Positions 8,627 through 18,682 are shown, numbered from the stretch's first letter. The stretch is 64,000 nucleotides of DNA from Pacificimonas aurantium (GCF_020092905.1 NZ_JAGSGB010000001.1:124001-188000); one strand, 5' to 3'. The notes: a model not told the origin generated them from the letters alone. Numbers and translations are program-made.

Positions 8627-10843
8627 TCAGACCGGCGTCGGAAGCCGGTCCAGATATTTGTCGAGCGTCAGGGGATATTCGCGAATCCGCACTCCGGTCG
8701 CGTTGTAGATCGCGTTCGCGACCGCCGCCGCCGGTCCGCAGATACCAAGCTCCCCCACGCCCTTCGCCTTCATCGGCGAGATGATCGGATCGAGCGTATC
8801 GAGGAAGACGACCTCCTGATGCGGAATGTCGGCATGGACCGGCACCTCGTAACCGGCAAGGTCGTGATTGACGAAATAGCCGAAGCGCGTGTCGACCGCG
8901 AGTTCCTCCGTCAGCGCCGCGCCTGCCGCCATCACCATGGCCCCGATGACCTGGCTGCGCGCCGACAGCGGGTTGAGGATGCGGCCCGCATCGCACACCG
9001 CAAGCATACGGCGGATATAGGTCTCGCCGGTATAGGCATCGACCGCGACTTCGCAGAAATGGCCGGCATAGGTCCCGACATCATAGTCGCGCTTGAAGTC
9101 GCCATAGGTCATCTCACCATCGGCGCTGACGCGCCCGGCGTCGGTGAGCGCGAAGCTGCGCCCGCCGGCCCGGATCGAGCCGTCGGCGAACGTGGCGGCG
9201 TCGCCGTCGAATCCCAGCTTCTCGCCGATCGCGCGGCGCAGGTTGACGCAGGCCGCGTAGACGCCCGCCGTCGAACTGGCCGCACCCCACTGCCCGCCGG
9301 AGCCAGCCGAGACCGGATAGCGGGAGTCGCCTAGCTCGACCGTTACCCGGTCGAGCGGGACGCCCATCGTTTCCGCGGCGGTCTGGGCGATGATGGTATA
9401 GCTTCCCGTACCGATGTCGGTCATGTCGGTTTCAACGACGAGGCGGCCGTCCGCACCCAGCCTGACAAAGGCAGCCGACTGCCGTGCCGGCGCCGCGCGG
9501 TAACCGCCGGCGACGCCCATGCCGATAAGCCAGCGCCCCTCCCGGACCGCGCCCGGCGTCGGACTGCGCGCCGACCAGCCGAACCGCTCCGCCCCTTCGC
9601 GCAGACAGCGGGCAAGATGGCGGTCGGAGATCAGGGTGTCGGGATCACCGGGAACCCGGCCCTCCGGTTCGTTCCGCAGGCGCAGTTCGACCGGATCCAT
9701 GCCAAGAGCCTCGGCAAGCTCGTCCATCGCGACTTCGAGCGCCATATGGCCCGGCGCTTCGCCCGGCGCGCGCATCGCATTGCCCTCGGGCAGGTCGAGC
9801 TGGGCGACATAATTGGCCGTCATCCGGTTCGGCGCGGTGTACAGCTTCGGCGTCTGCAAGGTGCCGTCCTCGCCGCCCGTTCCGGTGATGTTGCCCGACC
9901 AGTTCTCATGCGCGATCGCGGTGATCCGTCCGTCGCGCTCGGCGCCCAGCCTGATGCGCTGGATCGTCGCGTGACGGTGGGTGGTGTTGTTGAACATCAG
10001 CGGACGCTGGAGCGCGATCTTCACCGGACGCTTCGCAGCGCGGGAGGCCAAAGCTGCCACGACGGCATCCGCACGGATGAACAACTTCCCGCCGAATCCG
10101 CCGCCGATGTAGGGGGAATCGACGCGGATATTTTCCGGCGAAATGCCCAGGATCTGGCCCATCCCGGTCTTCGCCCACTGGATCATCTGGTTCGACGTCC
10201 AGAGCGTCAGCTGATCGCCCTCCCACGCGGCGATGGTCGCGTGGGGCTCCATCATCGCGTGGCTCTCATCGGGCGTATGATAGGTCTGATCAACAGTGAC
10301 AGGAGCCGAAGCAAAGGCGCTCTCGAAATCGCCCCGGCGGGTCCGCGGGTCGCCGGCGCCGCCCTCGGCTCCGCCCTGGCTGCCCGCCAGGGGCGCGTCC
10401 GGAGCCACCGCCGCGAGGTCGAACTCGCCGCTTGTCCGCTCATAGTCCGTACGGATCAGCGCCGCAGCGGCGCGGGCCTGTTCGAACGTCTCCGCCACAA
10501 CGCAGGCGACGGCCTGGTGATAGTGAGCCACCTCGCGGCCGCCGAATAGCGGCGCGTAGTTCCAGTTGCTCGACCCGATGGGCTCCATCTCCGGTGCGGC
10601 GAGCACGGCAATGACGCCCGGCGCCCGGCGCGCGTCCTCCACATTCATTGCCGAAATCCGGCCCTTCGCGATCGCGGAGCCAACGATCCAGCCATAAGCG
10701 GCGTTCGAAGCGACCTCGTGGCGTTCATAGGCATAGGGAGCGGTACCAGTGGTCTTCAGCGGACCATCGATACGCGGCGTCGACTTTCCGACGACGGTCG
10801 CGCGGTCGAACAGATTGTCGCCCGCAGGAGCGTTGAAATCCAT
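8627..10843 (-). CDS. Molybdopterin-binding subunit, PaoC-like aldehyde oxidoreductase
   Basis: The 738-residue protein is the large subunit of the xanthine oxidase family. It contains GGGFGGK (molybdopterin region) and, near the C-terminus, KGVGELGI with the catalytic Glu of this family. Length and gene order (2Fe-2S, FAD, Mo subunit) match periplasmic PaoABC (YagTSR) rather than cytoplasmic xanthine dehydrogenase. It is the last gene of the operon, 3 bp after the FAD subunit gene. It should oxidise aldehydes, possibly aromatic ones, to acids. There is no separate signal peptide, so co-export with the Tat-bearing small subunit is expected. The stop codon lies at the junction with the mobile segment. 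Confidence 0.88.
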   Translation of the reverse strand: MDFNAPAGDNLFDRATVVGKSTPRIDGPLKTTGTAPYAYERHEVASNAAYGWIVGSAIAKGRISAMNVEDARRAPGVIAVLAAPEMEPIGSSNWNYAPLFGGREVAHYHQAVACVVAETFEQARAAAALIRTDYERTSGEFDLAAVAPDAPLAGSQGGAEGGAGDPRTRRGDFESAFASAPVTVDQTYHTPDESHAMMEPHATIAAWEGDQLTLWTSNQMIQWAKTGMGQILGISPENIRVDSPYIGGGFGGKLFIRADAVVAALASRAAKRPVKIALQRPLMFNNTTHRHATIQRIRLGAERDGRITAIAHENWSGNITGTGGEDGTLQTPKLYTAPNRMTANYVAQLDLPEGNAMRAPGEAPGHMALEVAMDELAEALGMDPVELRLRNEPEGRVPGDPDTLISDRHLARCLREGAERFGWSARSPTPGAVREGRWLIGMGVAGGYRAAPARQSAAFVRLGADGRLVVETDMTDIGTGSYTIIAQTAAETMGVPLDRVTVELGDSRYPVSAGSGGQWGAASSTAGVYAACVNLRRAIGEKLGFDGDAATFADGSIRAGGRSFALTDAGRVSADGEMTYGDFKRDYDVGTYAGHFCEVAVDAYTGETYIRRMLAVCDAGRILNPLSARSQVIGAMVMAAGAALTEELAVDTRFGYFVNHDLAGYEVPVHADIPHQEVVFLDTLDPIISPMKAKGVGELGICGPAAAVANAIYNATGVRIREYPLTLDKYLDRLPTPV

Positions 10844-10846
10844 GGT

Positions 10847-11797
10847 CTAGCTCCTCGCTTCGGCCAGCACGCCGGCGAGCGTGCGTTCGGCCAATGGGAT
10901 CTTGAAGGCATTGTCTTCGGTAGGCCGCGCATCGGCGAACGCGGTTCGAACCACGGCTGCCGCGCCGTTCCTGATCTGCGCGTCGGCGGCCTCGCTGCGC
11001 CATGGCTTCGGCGCCACGCCCCCGAAAGCGACGCGTCCGGTGCCGTCCGGCAGGATCACCGCGGCCACCGAGACCAGCGCGAAGGCGTAGGAACGGCGGT
11101 CGCGCACCTTGTGATAGAAATGCTGCCCGCCCGGAGGCCGCGGCAGGGTGACCGCGGTAATCAGTTCGCCCGGCTCGAGCACCGTTTCGATGTGCGGCGT
11201 GTCTCCCCACAGACGATGGAAGTCGGCGATCGGGATCGACCTTTCGCGCCCCTCGGGAGTGATCGTCTCGACCGTTGCGTCGAGCACGCGCATGGCAACG
11301 GCCATGTCCCCCGGATAGGTGGCGATGCACGCGTCCGACGTTCCAATCACGCCCAGCTGGCGCGAATGGCCGCCAAGCGCGGCGCAGCCGCTGCCGGGCC
11401 TGCGTTTGTTGCACGGCATGTTCGGGTCGTAGAAATAGGCGCAGCGCGTGCGCTGGAGCAGGTTTCCGCCCGTGGTCGCCTTGTTGCGCAGCTGGCCGCT
11501 CGCCCCGGCCTGGATGGCGCGGGTCAGAACCGCATAGTCGCGGCGAACGCGCGGATGCGCAGAGAGGGCAGTGTTGGTGACAAGCGTTCCGATGCGCAGG
11601 CCGCCGCCCGGCGTGTCCTCGATCCTGTCGAGACCGAGGTCCTGCACGTCGACCAGGTGGCGCGGCGTCTCGATCTCCAGCTTCATCAGGTCGAGGAGAT
11701 TGGTGCCGCCCGCGATGAACTTCGCGTCCTCGCTGGACGCAACGGCGGCTGCGGCCGCGGCGGGGGTGACCGCGCGTTCGTAGGTAAAGGATCTCAT
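10847..11797 (-). CDS. FAD-binding subunit with extra 4Fe-4S site, PaoB-like
   Basis: The 316-residue FAD subunit has the FAD-binding stretch [13 protein letters not shown] and the family motif ATTGGNLLQ. After it comes a Cys-rich insertion with C119, C129, C138 and a further Cys near 157. In E. coli PaoB the equivalent segment binds a 4Fe-4S cluster absent from ordinary xanthine dehydrogenases, which supports the PaoABC assignment. It passes electrons between the small subunit and FAD. The spacing to both neighbouring genes is 3 bp. Confidence 0.88.
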   Translation of the reverse strand: MRSFTYERAVTPAAAAAAVASSEDAKFIAGGTNLLDLMKLEIETPRHLVDVQDLGLDRIEDTPGGGLRIGTLVTNTALSAHPRVRRDYAVLTRAIQAGASGQLRNKATTGGNLLQRTRCAYFYDPNMPCNKRRPGSGCAALGGHSRQLGVIGTSDACIATYPGDMAVAMRVLDATVETITPEGRERSIPIADFHRLWGDTPHIETVLEPGELITAVTLPRPPGGQHFYHKVRDRRSYAFALVSVAAVILPDGTGRVAFGGVAPKPWRSEAADAQIRNGAAAVVRTAFADARPTEDNAFKIPLAERTLAGVLAEARS

Positions 11798-11800
11798 CGC

Positions 11801-12430
11801 CTAGCCCTCCGCCACATCGGCCATGGCGTCGGCGATGTTCGAATAAGCGCCGCAGCGGCAGATATTGCCGCTCATCCGTTCACGCATCTCGATCTTCGTC
11901 GGCCGCATCGGACCGGTAAGGTCATCGGTGACATGGCTGGGGATGCCCTGCTCGATCTCTTCCAGAACGGCGACGGCAGAGCAGATCTGACCCGGCGTGC
12001 AATAGCCGCACTGATAACCGTCATGCTTGACGAAAGCCGCCTGCATCGGATGCAGGTCGTCCGGCGTGCCGAGGCCCTCGATGGTGGTGATCTCGTCCCC
12101 CTCGTGCATCACGGCAAGGCTGAGACAGGAATTCACCCGGGTCCCGTTCACCTTGACCGTGCAGGCACCGCACTGGCCGTGGTCGCAGCCCTTCTTCGTC
12201 CCGGTCAGGTGAAGATGTTCGCGGAGGGCATCGAGCAGCGTGACGCGGGTATCGAGATCCAGCGTCTGCGCCTTGCCGTTCACGGTGAAGCGAACATCCG
12301 TTCGTTCGGGCGGACGGGTGGAGGCATCGGCGCCCTCCTGCGCGGCGGCGGTTCGCGTCAGCGCCGCGGACGCGACCCCGCCCGCGAGAACGCCTCGGCG
12401 CGTTACGCGAAGAAAATCCCGGCCAGACAT
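11801..12430 (-). CDS. 2Fe-2S subunit with Tat signal, PaoA-like
   Basis: The small iron-sulfur subunit has about 209 residues. The N-terminus SGRDFLRVTRRGVLAGG is a twin-arginine signal, so the folded complex is probably exported to the periplasm. Two 2Fe-2S clusters are visible: the plant-type set GCDHGQCGAC...C and the C-terminal set QCGYC...NICRC. I chose ATG 12430 because GGAGG lies 5-6 bases upstream; a GTG four codons earlier lacks a ribosome site. It is the first gene of the operon. A 137-bp gap separates it from the asparaginase remnant. Confidence 0.88.
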   Translation of the reverse strand: MSGRDFLRVTRRGVLAGGVASAALTRTAAAQEGADASTRPPERTDVRFTVNGKAQTLDLDTRVTLLDALREHLHLTGTKKGCDHGQCGACTVKVNGTRVNSCLSLAVMHEGDEITTIEGLGTPDDLHPMQAAFVKHDGYQCGYCTPGQICSAVAVLEEIEQGIPSHVTDDLTGPMRPTKIEMRERMSGNICRCGAYSNIADAMADVAEG

Positions 12431-12567
12431 GATGTCCTCCACTCAAATGGCTTCAACACAAAGTGATAAGCGCCTTTCCTGCCGAACGGGAGCGGCAATG
12501 AGTATCCCCGATGGGGCATGTACCCTATTGAAAATGATTCATTAGTCGGGGGCGTCGGGGCGGAGTG

Positions 12568-13401
12568 TCAGGGCGAGCGGATCGCTGCCAGATAGGCCTG
12601 CACCGCCGCGACACCGTCGCCATCCTCCGCCAGCGCGGCCGCAAGCAGGATGCGCGCCTTTCGCGCCGGAAGGTTTTCCGCGAAGATCGCGCCCGCCGCG
12701 CGCAGCCGCGCCGCCGAGCGGTAGCTGGGCATCGTGCCGCCGGCGCCCGCCCCGGCCGCGATCACGAGCGGGACCCCTGCGGCACAGATATCTTCGGCCT
12801 CGACCAGCATGGCGGGCGGTACGTTGCCGAGTCCGAGCGCCTGCAGCACAATGCCGCGCGAGCTTTGCGCGGCGTGACGCAGCAGCTCTGCGCCCATGCC
12901 GATCCCGGTGGTGAGAAGCTCGATATCCTGCGCCGGTTCGCTGCAGGAGAGCAGAGGGCCGCGCACCGGGCGCCCCCAGATGTGGACCGACGCTTCGTCC
13001 ACCCGGCCCAGCACGGCCCAGTCCGGACCGAAGGCGGACGGCGCCTTCGTGTCGGTCTTTACCGCATGGCGGGCGGAAAGGATCTTGCCGCCGAACACGA
13101 CGACCGTACCGAGGCCGCGGCCGGCCGGAGACAGCGCCACATGCAAGGCATCGCGCAGGTTCACCAGGCCGTCGAATCCGGGCGCTCCCGGCGCGCGCTG
13201 CGCTCCGGTAAAGACCACCGGCTTTTCGGTGCCCACGAGCAGGTCGCTCAAGAACGACACCTCCTCCATCGTATCGGTGCCATGCGCGACGACCACGCCC
13301 GCAACGTCGTCACGCGCCGCCGCCGCCTCGACCGCGCGGACGACCTGACGCGCATCGGCAAGGCTCATCTCTTCGCTGAGGCCGAGGCCAAGCCGCGTCA
13401 T
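12568..13401 (-). pseudogene. Asparaginase, N-terminally truncated
   Basis: The ORF encodes most of an L-asparaginase/glutaminase: the second active-site motif HGTDTMEE and the C-terminal pieces KPVVFTGAQR and GIVLQALGLGN are present. The N-terminal ~55 residues with the first catalytic Thr (TGGTI region) are absent. Instead the reading frame runs backwards into the tail of the esterase gene (overlap 13310-13443). The first family-like Met is at 13401. Without the nucleophile the product should be inactive. Most likely a deletion fused two neighbouring genes. An unusual alternative is an authentic short variant. Confidence 0.65.
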
Positions 13402-14638
13402 CGAGCAGCGGGCGCGGTCTGACGCCCGCGTCCGCCCAGCCATGATAGGCGATCAGCTTGCCGCCCCGGCGGTGAAAGGCGCCGAGATCGGGCGCTTCAT
13501 AGGGCGCGACCGGGTCGTACAGCGCGGCAGACGCCTCGACCTTCTCGACATCGGCATCGAAGTCGAAGTCGCGCCAGTTCCAGTCGGCCGGAGGATTTTC
13601 CTCGAAGGCGAGGTAGCGCAGGTAGCCGCCCGCCAGCGCCAGCCGGCCGGCCCCGCTCCACGACAGTTCGCTGCCATGAGGCGTGGCACCCGGCATCAGG
13701 TCTTCGCCCGCCGAGTTGCGCGGGCCTTGATACAGCGCCTCGGCCGCCGCGACCTGCTCGGCGGTCAGGCAAGAGGGGGAGGCCGCACCCGAACATTCGA
13801 GAGTGGCGGGTTCGAAGGCGCATTCGCGCGGATCCATGATGATCCCGTCCTCCAGGCCGTCGAGGCCGTCGCAGGCGCTCATGACCGCGCCGGCCAGCAG
13901 CGCCTGGGCTTCCGCCGTCAGGACCGAGGAGCCATCGGGGCGCAGCAGGTGACGTGCATCCCAGTTGTTCGCGAGTGCGCCGAGCCGACCGGGAAAGGCG
14001 GGGTCGCCGGCAACGATGCCGTCGAAGTCGTCCGGATAGTCCTGCGCCGACCCGAGTCCCTCGCGCCCGCCGGTCGAACAGCCCTCCAGGTAGCTGTAGG
14101 CGGGGCGCCTGCCGTAAAAGAGCTCCGTCACGGCCTTCGCGACGACGGCCAGTTTGTGCGTCGATAGCGACCCATAGTCGAGCCTGAGGTCGGGGGACGT
14201 TCCCCAGACAGGGTCCTTCACCACCATTCCCACATGGCCCATATTGTTTGCGGCCACCACGAAGTCTCCGGCCAGCGCCGGCGCGCACTTCTCGATGCTG
14301 ATGACGCCGCAGAACCCGCCGCAGCCGCGCTGATAATAGCGCCCGTTCCAGGCCAGCGGCAGGCGCATCTCGAACTGCACCTGCGGTTCGATGACACCGG
14401 TCACTCGGCAAAAGGCCGGCAGGCTGTCGGTCGCCTCGACGATCTCAGAGCTCATCAGCATTGCCGGATAGTCGAGGCCGCCGAGATCCGTGCGCATGAA
14501 GCGCGCGCAATCTGACGTGGAACCCAGCCCGGCATCGGTGGGCGCGCGCGGCGCCTGGGCGGCAGTTGCCGCGCCTGCCGTCGTCAGGATGAAAGCTGGC
14601 AGCAACCACCGCAACAATGAACCGACTGTACCCATCAC
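13310..14638 (-). pseudogene. Tannase/feruloyl esterase, C-terminally truncated
   Basis: The 442-residue ORF starts with a signal peptide (hydrophobic residues 6-27, then TAAQAP). It has the nucleophile motif GCSTGGREG (Ser188) and the acid motif HGWAD (399-403) of the tannase/feruloyl esterase family. Family members continue for roughly 80-100 residues and supply the catalytic His. Here homology stops at about residue 405 (near base 13423), and the rest (RPRPLLDDAAWPRPQ...) is the asparaginase gene read in the wrong frame. It is probably inactive. In life this family releases aromatic acids such as ferulate or gallate from esters in the periplasm. Confidence 0.65.
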
Positions 14639-14722
14639 AATCTCCTATGCCTGGCGCCTTGCGCGCTTTCCCTCGACCCAGCCGACGAGCCTGAACCTCT
14701 CCGCCGGCCGGTTCGGTCTTTC

Positions 14723-14733
14723 ATGTCATACAA
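14723..14733. promoter_or_regulatory. FadR-type operator, one mismatch
   Basis: ATGTCATACAA matches the FadR/GntR consensus TNGTNNNACNA except for its first base. It lies 85 bp upstream of the esterase start and in the esterase-TonB receptor divergent region. The 360 bp from 14639 to 14998 hold no gene. Confidence 0.45.
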
Positions 14734-14873
14734 TACGACGAACTGGCAATATCGCGGTGACCCGCCCAATCGCGGACATCCTTGACGATCCCGAGCGAAC
14801 GCCTCGCCTCCCTTTCGGAACAGAAACAAGCCATATTCTCGCAAGTGCAGCAATTTTGCATCACTTCGTCTTA

Positions 14874-14884
14874 TTGTCATACAT
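14874..14884. promoter_or_regulatory. FadR-type operator before the TonB receptor
   Basis: TTGTCATACAT matches TNGTNNNACNA except for the last base and lies about 115 bp before the receptor gene. A palindrome TGTATACA follows at 14927-14934. One of the two nearby GntR/FCD regulators is the likely binder. Confidence 0.5.
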
Positions 14885-14998
14885 AATACATATTGACGCA
14901 CCTTGCGGCTGGCTTATTCTGCATCCTGTATACATCGGAGACGGCTGATCGTCGCTTGCGACGGAAGCCAGTAGCGGGGTGCAAGGGAGAGTATCGAA

Positions 14999-17311
14999 AT
15001 GAATATCTTGGTTCGCCAGTCCATCGGACGCGCTGTCAGGCTGAACGGTTCGGCGCTGGCGATCGCAGCGGCGACACTGACCTTCGCATCTGCAGCGTAC
15101 GCGCAGGAGGCAGCCGCGGAGGCGCCCGATAGCGCCATCGACGCACCGGCCGCAGCGGGCGGGTCGCAGGTGGCAAGCTATTCGCAGGGCGGCGCGATCG
15201 TCGTGACCGCCACCCGGCGCGAGGCATCGACCCAGGACCTCCCGCTCGCGATCACCGCGGTGGACGGGGAGGCGGTCGACGACGCGGCGGCCTATAGCTT
15301 CGAAAGCTTTGCCCGGCTCAACCCGTCGGTTCAGGTGAACAATCGCGGCGTCGGCGACAATCAGATCGTGCTGCGCGGTATTTCCTCCGCCGGAAAGCCG
15401 ACGGTCGGCCTGTATTACGACGAAGCGATCATCACCGGCCTCGGCCTCGACGGCGGCAGCGACAACCAACCCAATATCCAGCTCCACGACGTCGAGCGGG
15501 TCGAAGTCCTGAAGGGGCCGCAGGGCACGATCTTCGGCGCCAGCTCCATGAGCGGTACGGTGCGGGTGATCGCGAACAAGCCGAACCTTTACGAGTTTCG
15601 CGGCGGCGCCACAGGCTCGGGTGCGCTAGTCGAGGACGGCAACGGCCTCCTGCGCGGCGAAGCATTTCTAGACGCGCCGATCGTCAGCGGCGCGGCCGGC
15701 GTGCGCGCCGTCGTCTGGGGAAATAGCGGCGGCGGCTATATCGACCGCATCGGCGACCGCCCTGCCGAGGATGTGAACGATAGCGATGTGTGGGGCGGCC
15801 GGGCGATCTTCCTGGCTGAGCCAACCGATGCGGTGACACTGACCTTCACCGCGCTGCACCAGGAAACCGGCGCCGACGGATCGCAATATTTCGAGTTCGA
15901 CCAGGGCGCGTATAACGCCACGTCGCCGACCGTTGAGACGTTTGACGACAATATCGACCTCTACAGCGCCGTCGCCGATGTCGATGTCGGCGTCGGGACC
16001 CTGACGGCGACGAGCAGCTATTTCGAACGCGACATGCTGCAGCGCCGCGACAGCACGCCGACCGCGATCCGCTTCGGCATTCCGGTCGACCTGGCCTATG
16101 TCGAAGGGCAGGAGCTGACCAACTGGACCAGCGAAGTGCGTTTTTCCTCTGATTTCGCCGGTCCCTTTCAGCTCCTTTTGGGAGGCTTCTACGGCGAGCA
16201 GCGGGTCGACGAATCGACCGCTGCGCTCGTTGCCGACGAGGATACCGGTCTGCCGCCGTGCATCGACGCACGCGAATGCCGCGCGCTCGGCTTCGGTGCC
16301 GCCGACATCAACTCCGGTTACGGCTCGGTCGACACCGACCAATATGCCGTCTTCGGAGAAGCGAACCTGGAGATCATCCCGGGCCTGACGGGTACGGTGG
16401 GCGCCCGCTACTACAAGGCCGACATTCGCGAGCAGACCATCCAGACCCAGGGTCTGCGCTTCCCCACCTCGCCCGTGCAGACCGAGGAGGTCCTGACCCT
16501 CGACACGGACGAGAGCGAGGACAAGGTCAGCTATAATTTCGCGCTGGCATGGGAAGCTACGACGGCCACCACCTTCTACGGCCGCGTCGCGTCCGGCTTT
16601 CGCCCCGGCGGTGCCAACAACGCCGCGGCCGCAGCGGATCAGGGCATCACCGTTCCCGCCCAATATGAGGCGGACGAGCTGTGGAACTATGAAATCGGCG
16701 CAAAGAGCTGGCTGCTCGACCGCCTGCTGTATGTCGAACTTGCCCTCTACCACATCGACTGGAGCAATCAGCAGATCTCCGTGACCGACCCGGGCGGTAC
16801 GTTCGTCTATATTTCCAATGCCGGCAAAACCGAGGTGAACGGCGTGGAATTGCAGATCAATGCCCAGCCGGCCAAGGGCCTCTCGACCAGTTTTGGGGTG
16901 ACCTATACCGACTCGACGCTGGCAGAAGACATGCCGTCGACGGCCGAGGTGGCGGGCCTCGACGGCGACACGCTTCCCTACTCGCCGAAATGGGCCTTCG
17001 CCGGCCAGCTAGGCTATGAAGGGGAAATTTCCTCGACCGTCGAAGGCTACGTCTCCACCGACTTCAACTATCGCGGAGAGTCGGCCACCAGCTTCAACGA
17101 CAGTGATCCGAACTATGCCGAGCTGGACGACTATTTCCTCCTGAATGGCCAAGTCGGCGTGCGCTTCGACAACCATGCCGATGTCAGCCTGTTCGTCGAC
17201 AATATCCTCGATACCGTGCCCCAGATCGGGCTGCGCATCAGCGGAGACGGCTACCGCGTCTACACGACCCGGCCGCGCACAATCGGCTTGCGGGCGTCCT
17301 TTGACTTCTGA
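14999..17311 (+). CDS. TonB-dependent outer membrane receptor
   Basis: The 770-residue protein has a signal peptide ending AYAQ, a TonB-box and plug region (IVVTATRREASTQDLPLAITAV), and an outer-membrane barrel ending in the aromatic residue of RASFDF. It is the sphingomonad type often found beside aromatic catabolism genes, where it imports bulky aromatic substrates through the outer membrane with TonB energy. A good ribosome site AAGGGAG precedes the ATG. FadR-type operators upstream and catabolic genes downstream place it in the same regulon. The substrate is unknown. Confidence 0.88.
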   Translation: MNILVRQSIGRAVRLNGSALAIAAATLTFASAAYAQEAAAEAPDSAIDAPAAAGGSQVASYSQGGAIVVTATRREASTQDLPLAITAVDGEAVDDAAAYSFESFARLNPSVQVNNRGVGDNQIVLRGISSAGKPTVGLYYDEAIITGLGLDGGSDNQPNIQLHDVERVEVLKGPQGTIFGASSMSGTVRVIANKPNLYEFRGGATGSGALVEDGNGLLRGEAFLDAPIVSGAAGVRAVVWGNSGGGYIDRIGDRPAEDVNDSDVWGGRAIFLAEPTDAVTLTFTALHQETGADGSQYFEFDQGAYNATSPTVETFDDNIDLYSAVADVDVGVGTLTATSSYFERDMLQRRDSTPTAIRFGIPVDLAYVEGQELTNWTSEVRFSSDFAGPFQLLLGGFYGEQRVDESTAALVADEDTGLPPCIDARECRALGFGAADINSGYGSVDTDQYAVFGEANLEIIPGLTGTVGARYYKADIREQTIQTQGLRFPTSPVQTEEVLTLDTDESEDKVSYNFALAWEATTATTFYGRVASGFRPGGANNAAAAADQGITVPAQYEADELWNYEIGAKSWLLDRLLYVELALYHIDWSNQQISVTDPGGTFVYISNAGKTEVNGVELQINAQPAKGLSTSFGVTYTDSTLAEDMPSTAEVAGLDGDTLPYSPKWAFAGQLGYEGEISSTVEGYVSTDFNYRGESATSFNDSDPNYAELDDYFLLNGQVGVRFDNHADVSLFVDNILDTVPQIGLRISGDGYRVYTTRPRTIGLRASFDF

Positions 17312-17313
17312 CA

Positions 17314-17350
17314 GGGCGCGCCGGGACCAGGCCGGTCCCGGCGCGCGCCC
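17314..17350 (+). terminator. Strong GC hairpin after the receptor gene
   Basis: GGGCGCGCCGGGACC pairs with GGTCCCGGCGCGCGCCC across a short AGGCC loop, with one bulge. No T-run follows, so it may act as a 3' end stabiliser or a rho-dependent pause between the receptor and transporter genes. Confidence 0.5.
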
Positions 17351-17397
17351 TTCGGGGCTACGACCCCTGCGCTTCCACACCAGTTCGAGTAACCAGA

Positions 17398-18666
17398 GTG
17401 ACTGACACCTCTTCGCGCCCGCCACGTATTTTCTATGGTTGGGTGATCGTCGCCGTCTGCCTGTTCGGCATCTCGTCGGGGCCGGCCGCCTTCGGCCTGG
17501 CGTCGATGGGCCTGTTCGCCGAACCGTTGTCGCAAGCCTATGGCTGGAGCCGTACCGAGATCAGTTTCGCGGTCTCGGTGATGATGCTGTCGACCGCCGT
17601 GACATTGCCGGTTGCGGGCCGGCTAGTGGACCAGTTCGGCCCCAAACGGGTTCTGCTGCCGTCGATCGTACTTCTCGCCGCGTGCCTCGGCGCAATGCCA
17701 TTCGTGACCGCCTACTGGCAGTTCATCGCGGTCTACCTGGCCATGGGCACGGTCGCCGTCGGCACCAACTCGGTTCCCTATATGCGCATCCTGACATGCT
17801 GGTTCGACCGCTCTCGCGGGCTCGCCATCGGCGTGGCCGGGAGCGGAACCGGCCTCGGTTTTGCCTATGTTCCCATCGTCACCGAACTGCTCGTCGGGCG
17901 CTTCGGCTGGCAGGGCGGCTATGTGGGCCTTGCCCTCATCCTCCTTCTCGTGACGCTGCCCCTCGCGATATTCGTGCTCCGCGAGCAGCCGGCCGACATG
18001 GGCCTGTCGGTCGATGGCGGCAGCCACGCCCATGAAGGCGAAGCGTCGAGAACCGATGTCGGCATGAGCGTCACCGACGCGCTGCGCTCGCGCGACTTCT
18101 GGGTTCTCGGGCTGATCTTCGTCGGGCTCGCCTTCGTCCTTTACGGGCTGATTCCCCACCTTGTCCCGATGCTCACCGACCGGGGCATCGAAAGCGGCGA
18201 AGCGGCGGCCATTGCGTCCATCTTCGGACTGGCGGCATTCGGCGGGCGTTTGCTGATCGGCTTCCTGATCGACAGGTTCGATGCCCGGCGGATCGCCCTC
18301 CTCTTCTTCTCGCTGTCGGCGGTCGGTCTGCTGGTGCTCGCCTTGCCGGCACCGCCGATCCTTCTGATCCTGACCGCCGTGCTACTGGGCGGCAGCCTGG
18401 GCGCCGAGGTGGATATGCTCGCCTATCTGACGAGCCGATATTTCGGACTTCGTTGTTTCGCGCAGATCTTCTCCGTGCTGTTTTCCGCGGTCATGGTGGC
18501 CATGGGCCTGGGGCCGCTCGCCTTCGGCATGGTCTTCGACGCCACCGGGTCCTACGATGCGATCCTGGCGCTCGGCGTGCCCATCTGCATTGCCGCAAAC
18601 CTCCTCGTGCTGCTGCTCAAGCCCTATGAAGAGCAGCGCCGCGGCGGCGCCATCTCGCTGACCTGA
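17398..18666 (+). CDS. MFS transporter, monocarboxylate/aromatic acid type
   Basis: The 422-residue membrane protein has about twelve hydrophobic segments, an N-terminal FYGWVIVAVCLFGIS typical of the oxalate/formate and monocarboxylate branch, and the MFS loop motif GRLVDQFGPKRV between helices 2 and 3. It starts with GTG. It probably moves the aromatic or carboxylate substrate across the inner membrane after uptake by the TonB receptor just upstream. The direction and substrate cannot be read from sequence. Confidence 0.82.
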   Translation: MTDTSSRPPRIFYGWVIVAVCLFGISSGPAAFGLASMGLFAEPLSQAYGWSRTEISFAVSVMMLSTAVTLPVAGRLVDQFGPKRVLLPSIVLLAACLGAMPFVTAYWQFIAVYLAMGTVAVGTNSVPYMRILTCWFDRSRGLAIGVAGSGTGLGFAYVPIVTELLVGRFGWQGGYVGLALILLLVTLPLAIFVLREQPADMGLSVDGGSHAHEGEASRTDVGMSVTDALRSRDFWVLGLIFVGLAFVLYGLIPHLVPMLTDRGIESGEAAAIASIFGLAAFGGRLLIGFLIDRFDARRIALLFFSLSAVGLLVLALPAPPILLILTAVLLGGSLGAEVDMLAYLTSRYFGLRCFAQIFSVLFSAVMVAMGLGPLAFGMVFDATGSYDAILALGVPICIAANLLVLLLKPYEEQRRGGAISLT

Positions 18667-18682
18667 CCGAGCGCCAAAGAAA

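Noticed and set aside
9617-12466. Long plus-strand ORFs (9617-10549, 10718-12466)
   Set aside because: They run antisense to the conserved oxidoreductase subunits and are Arg/Gly-rich shadows of GC-rich codons.
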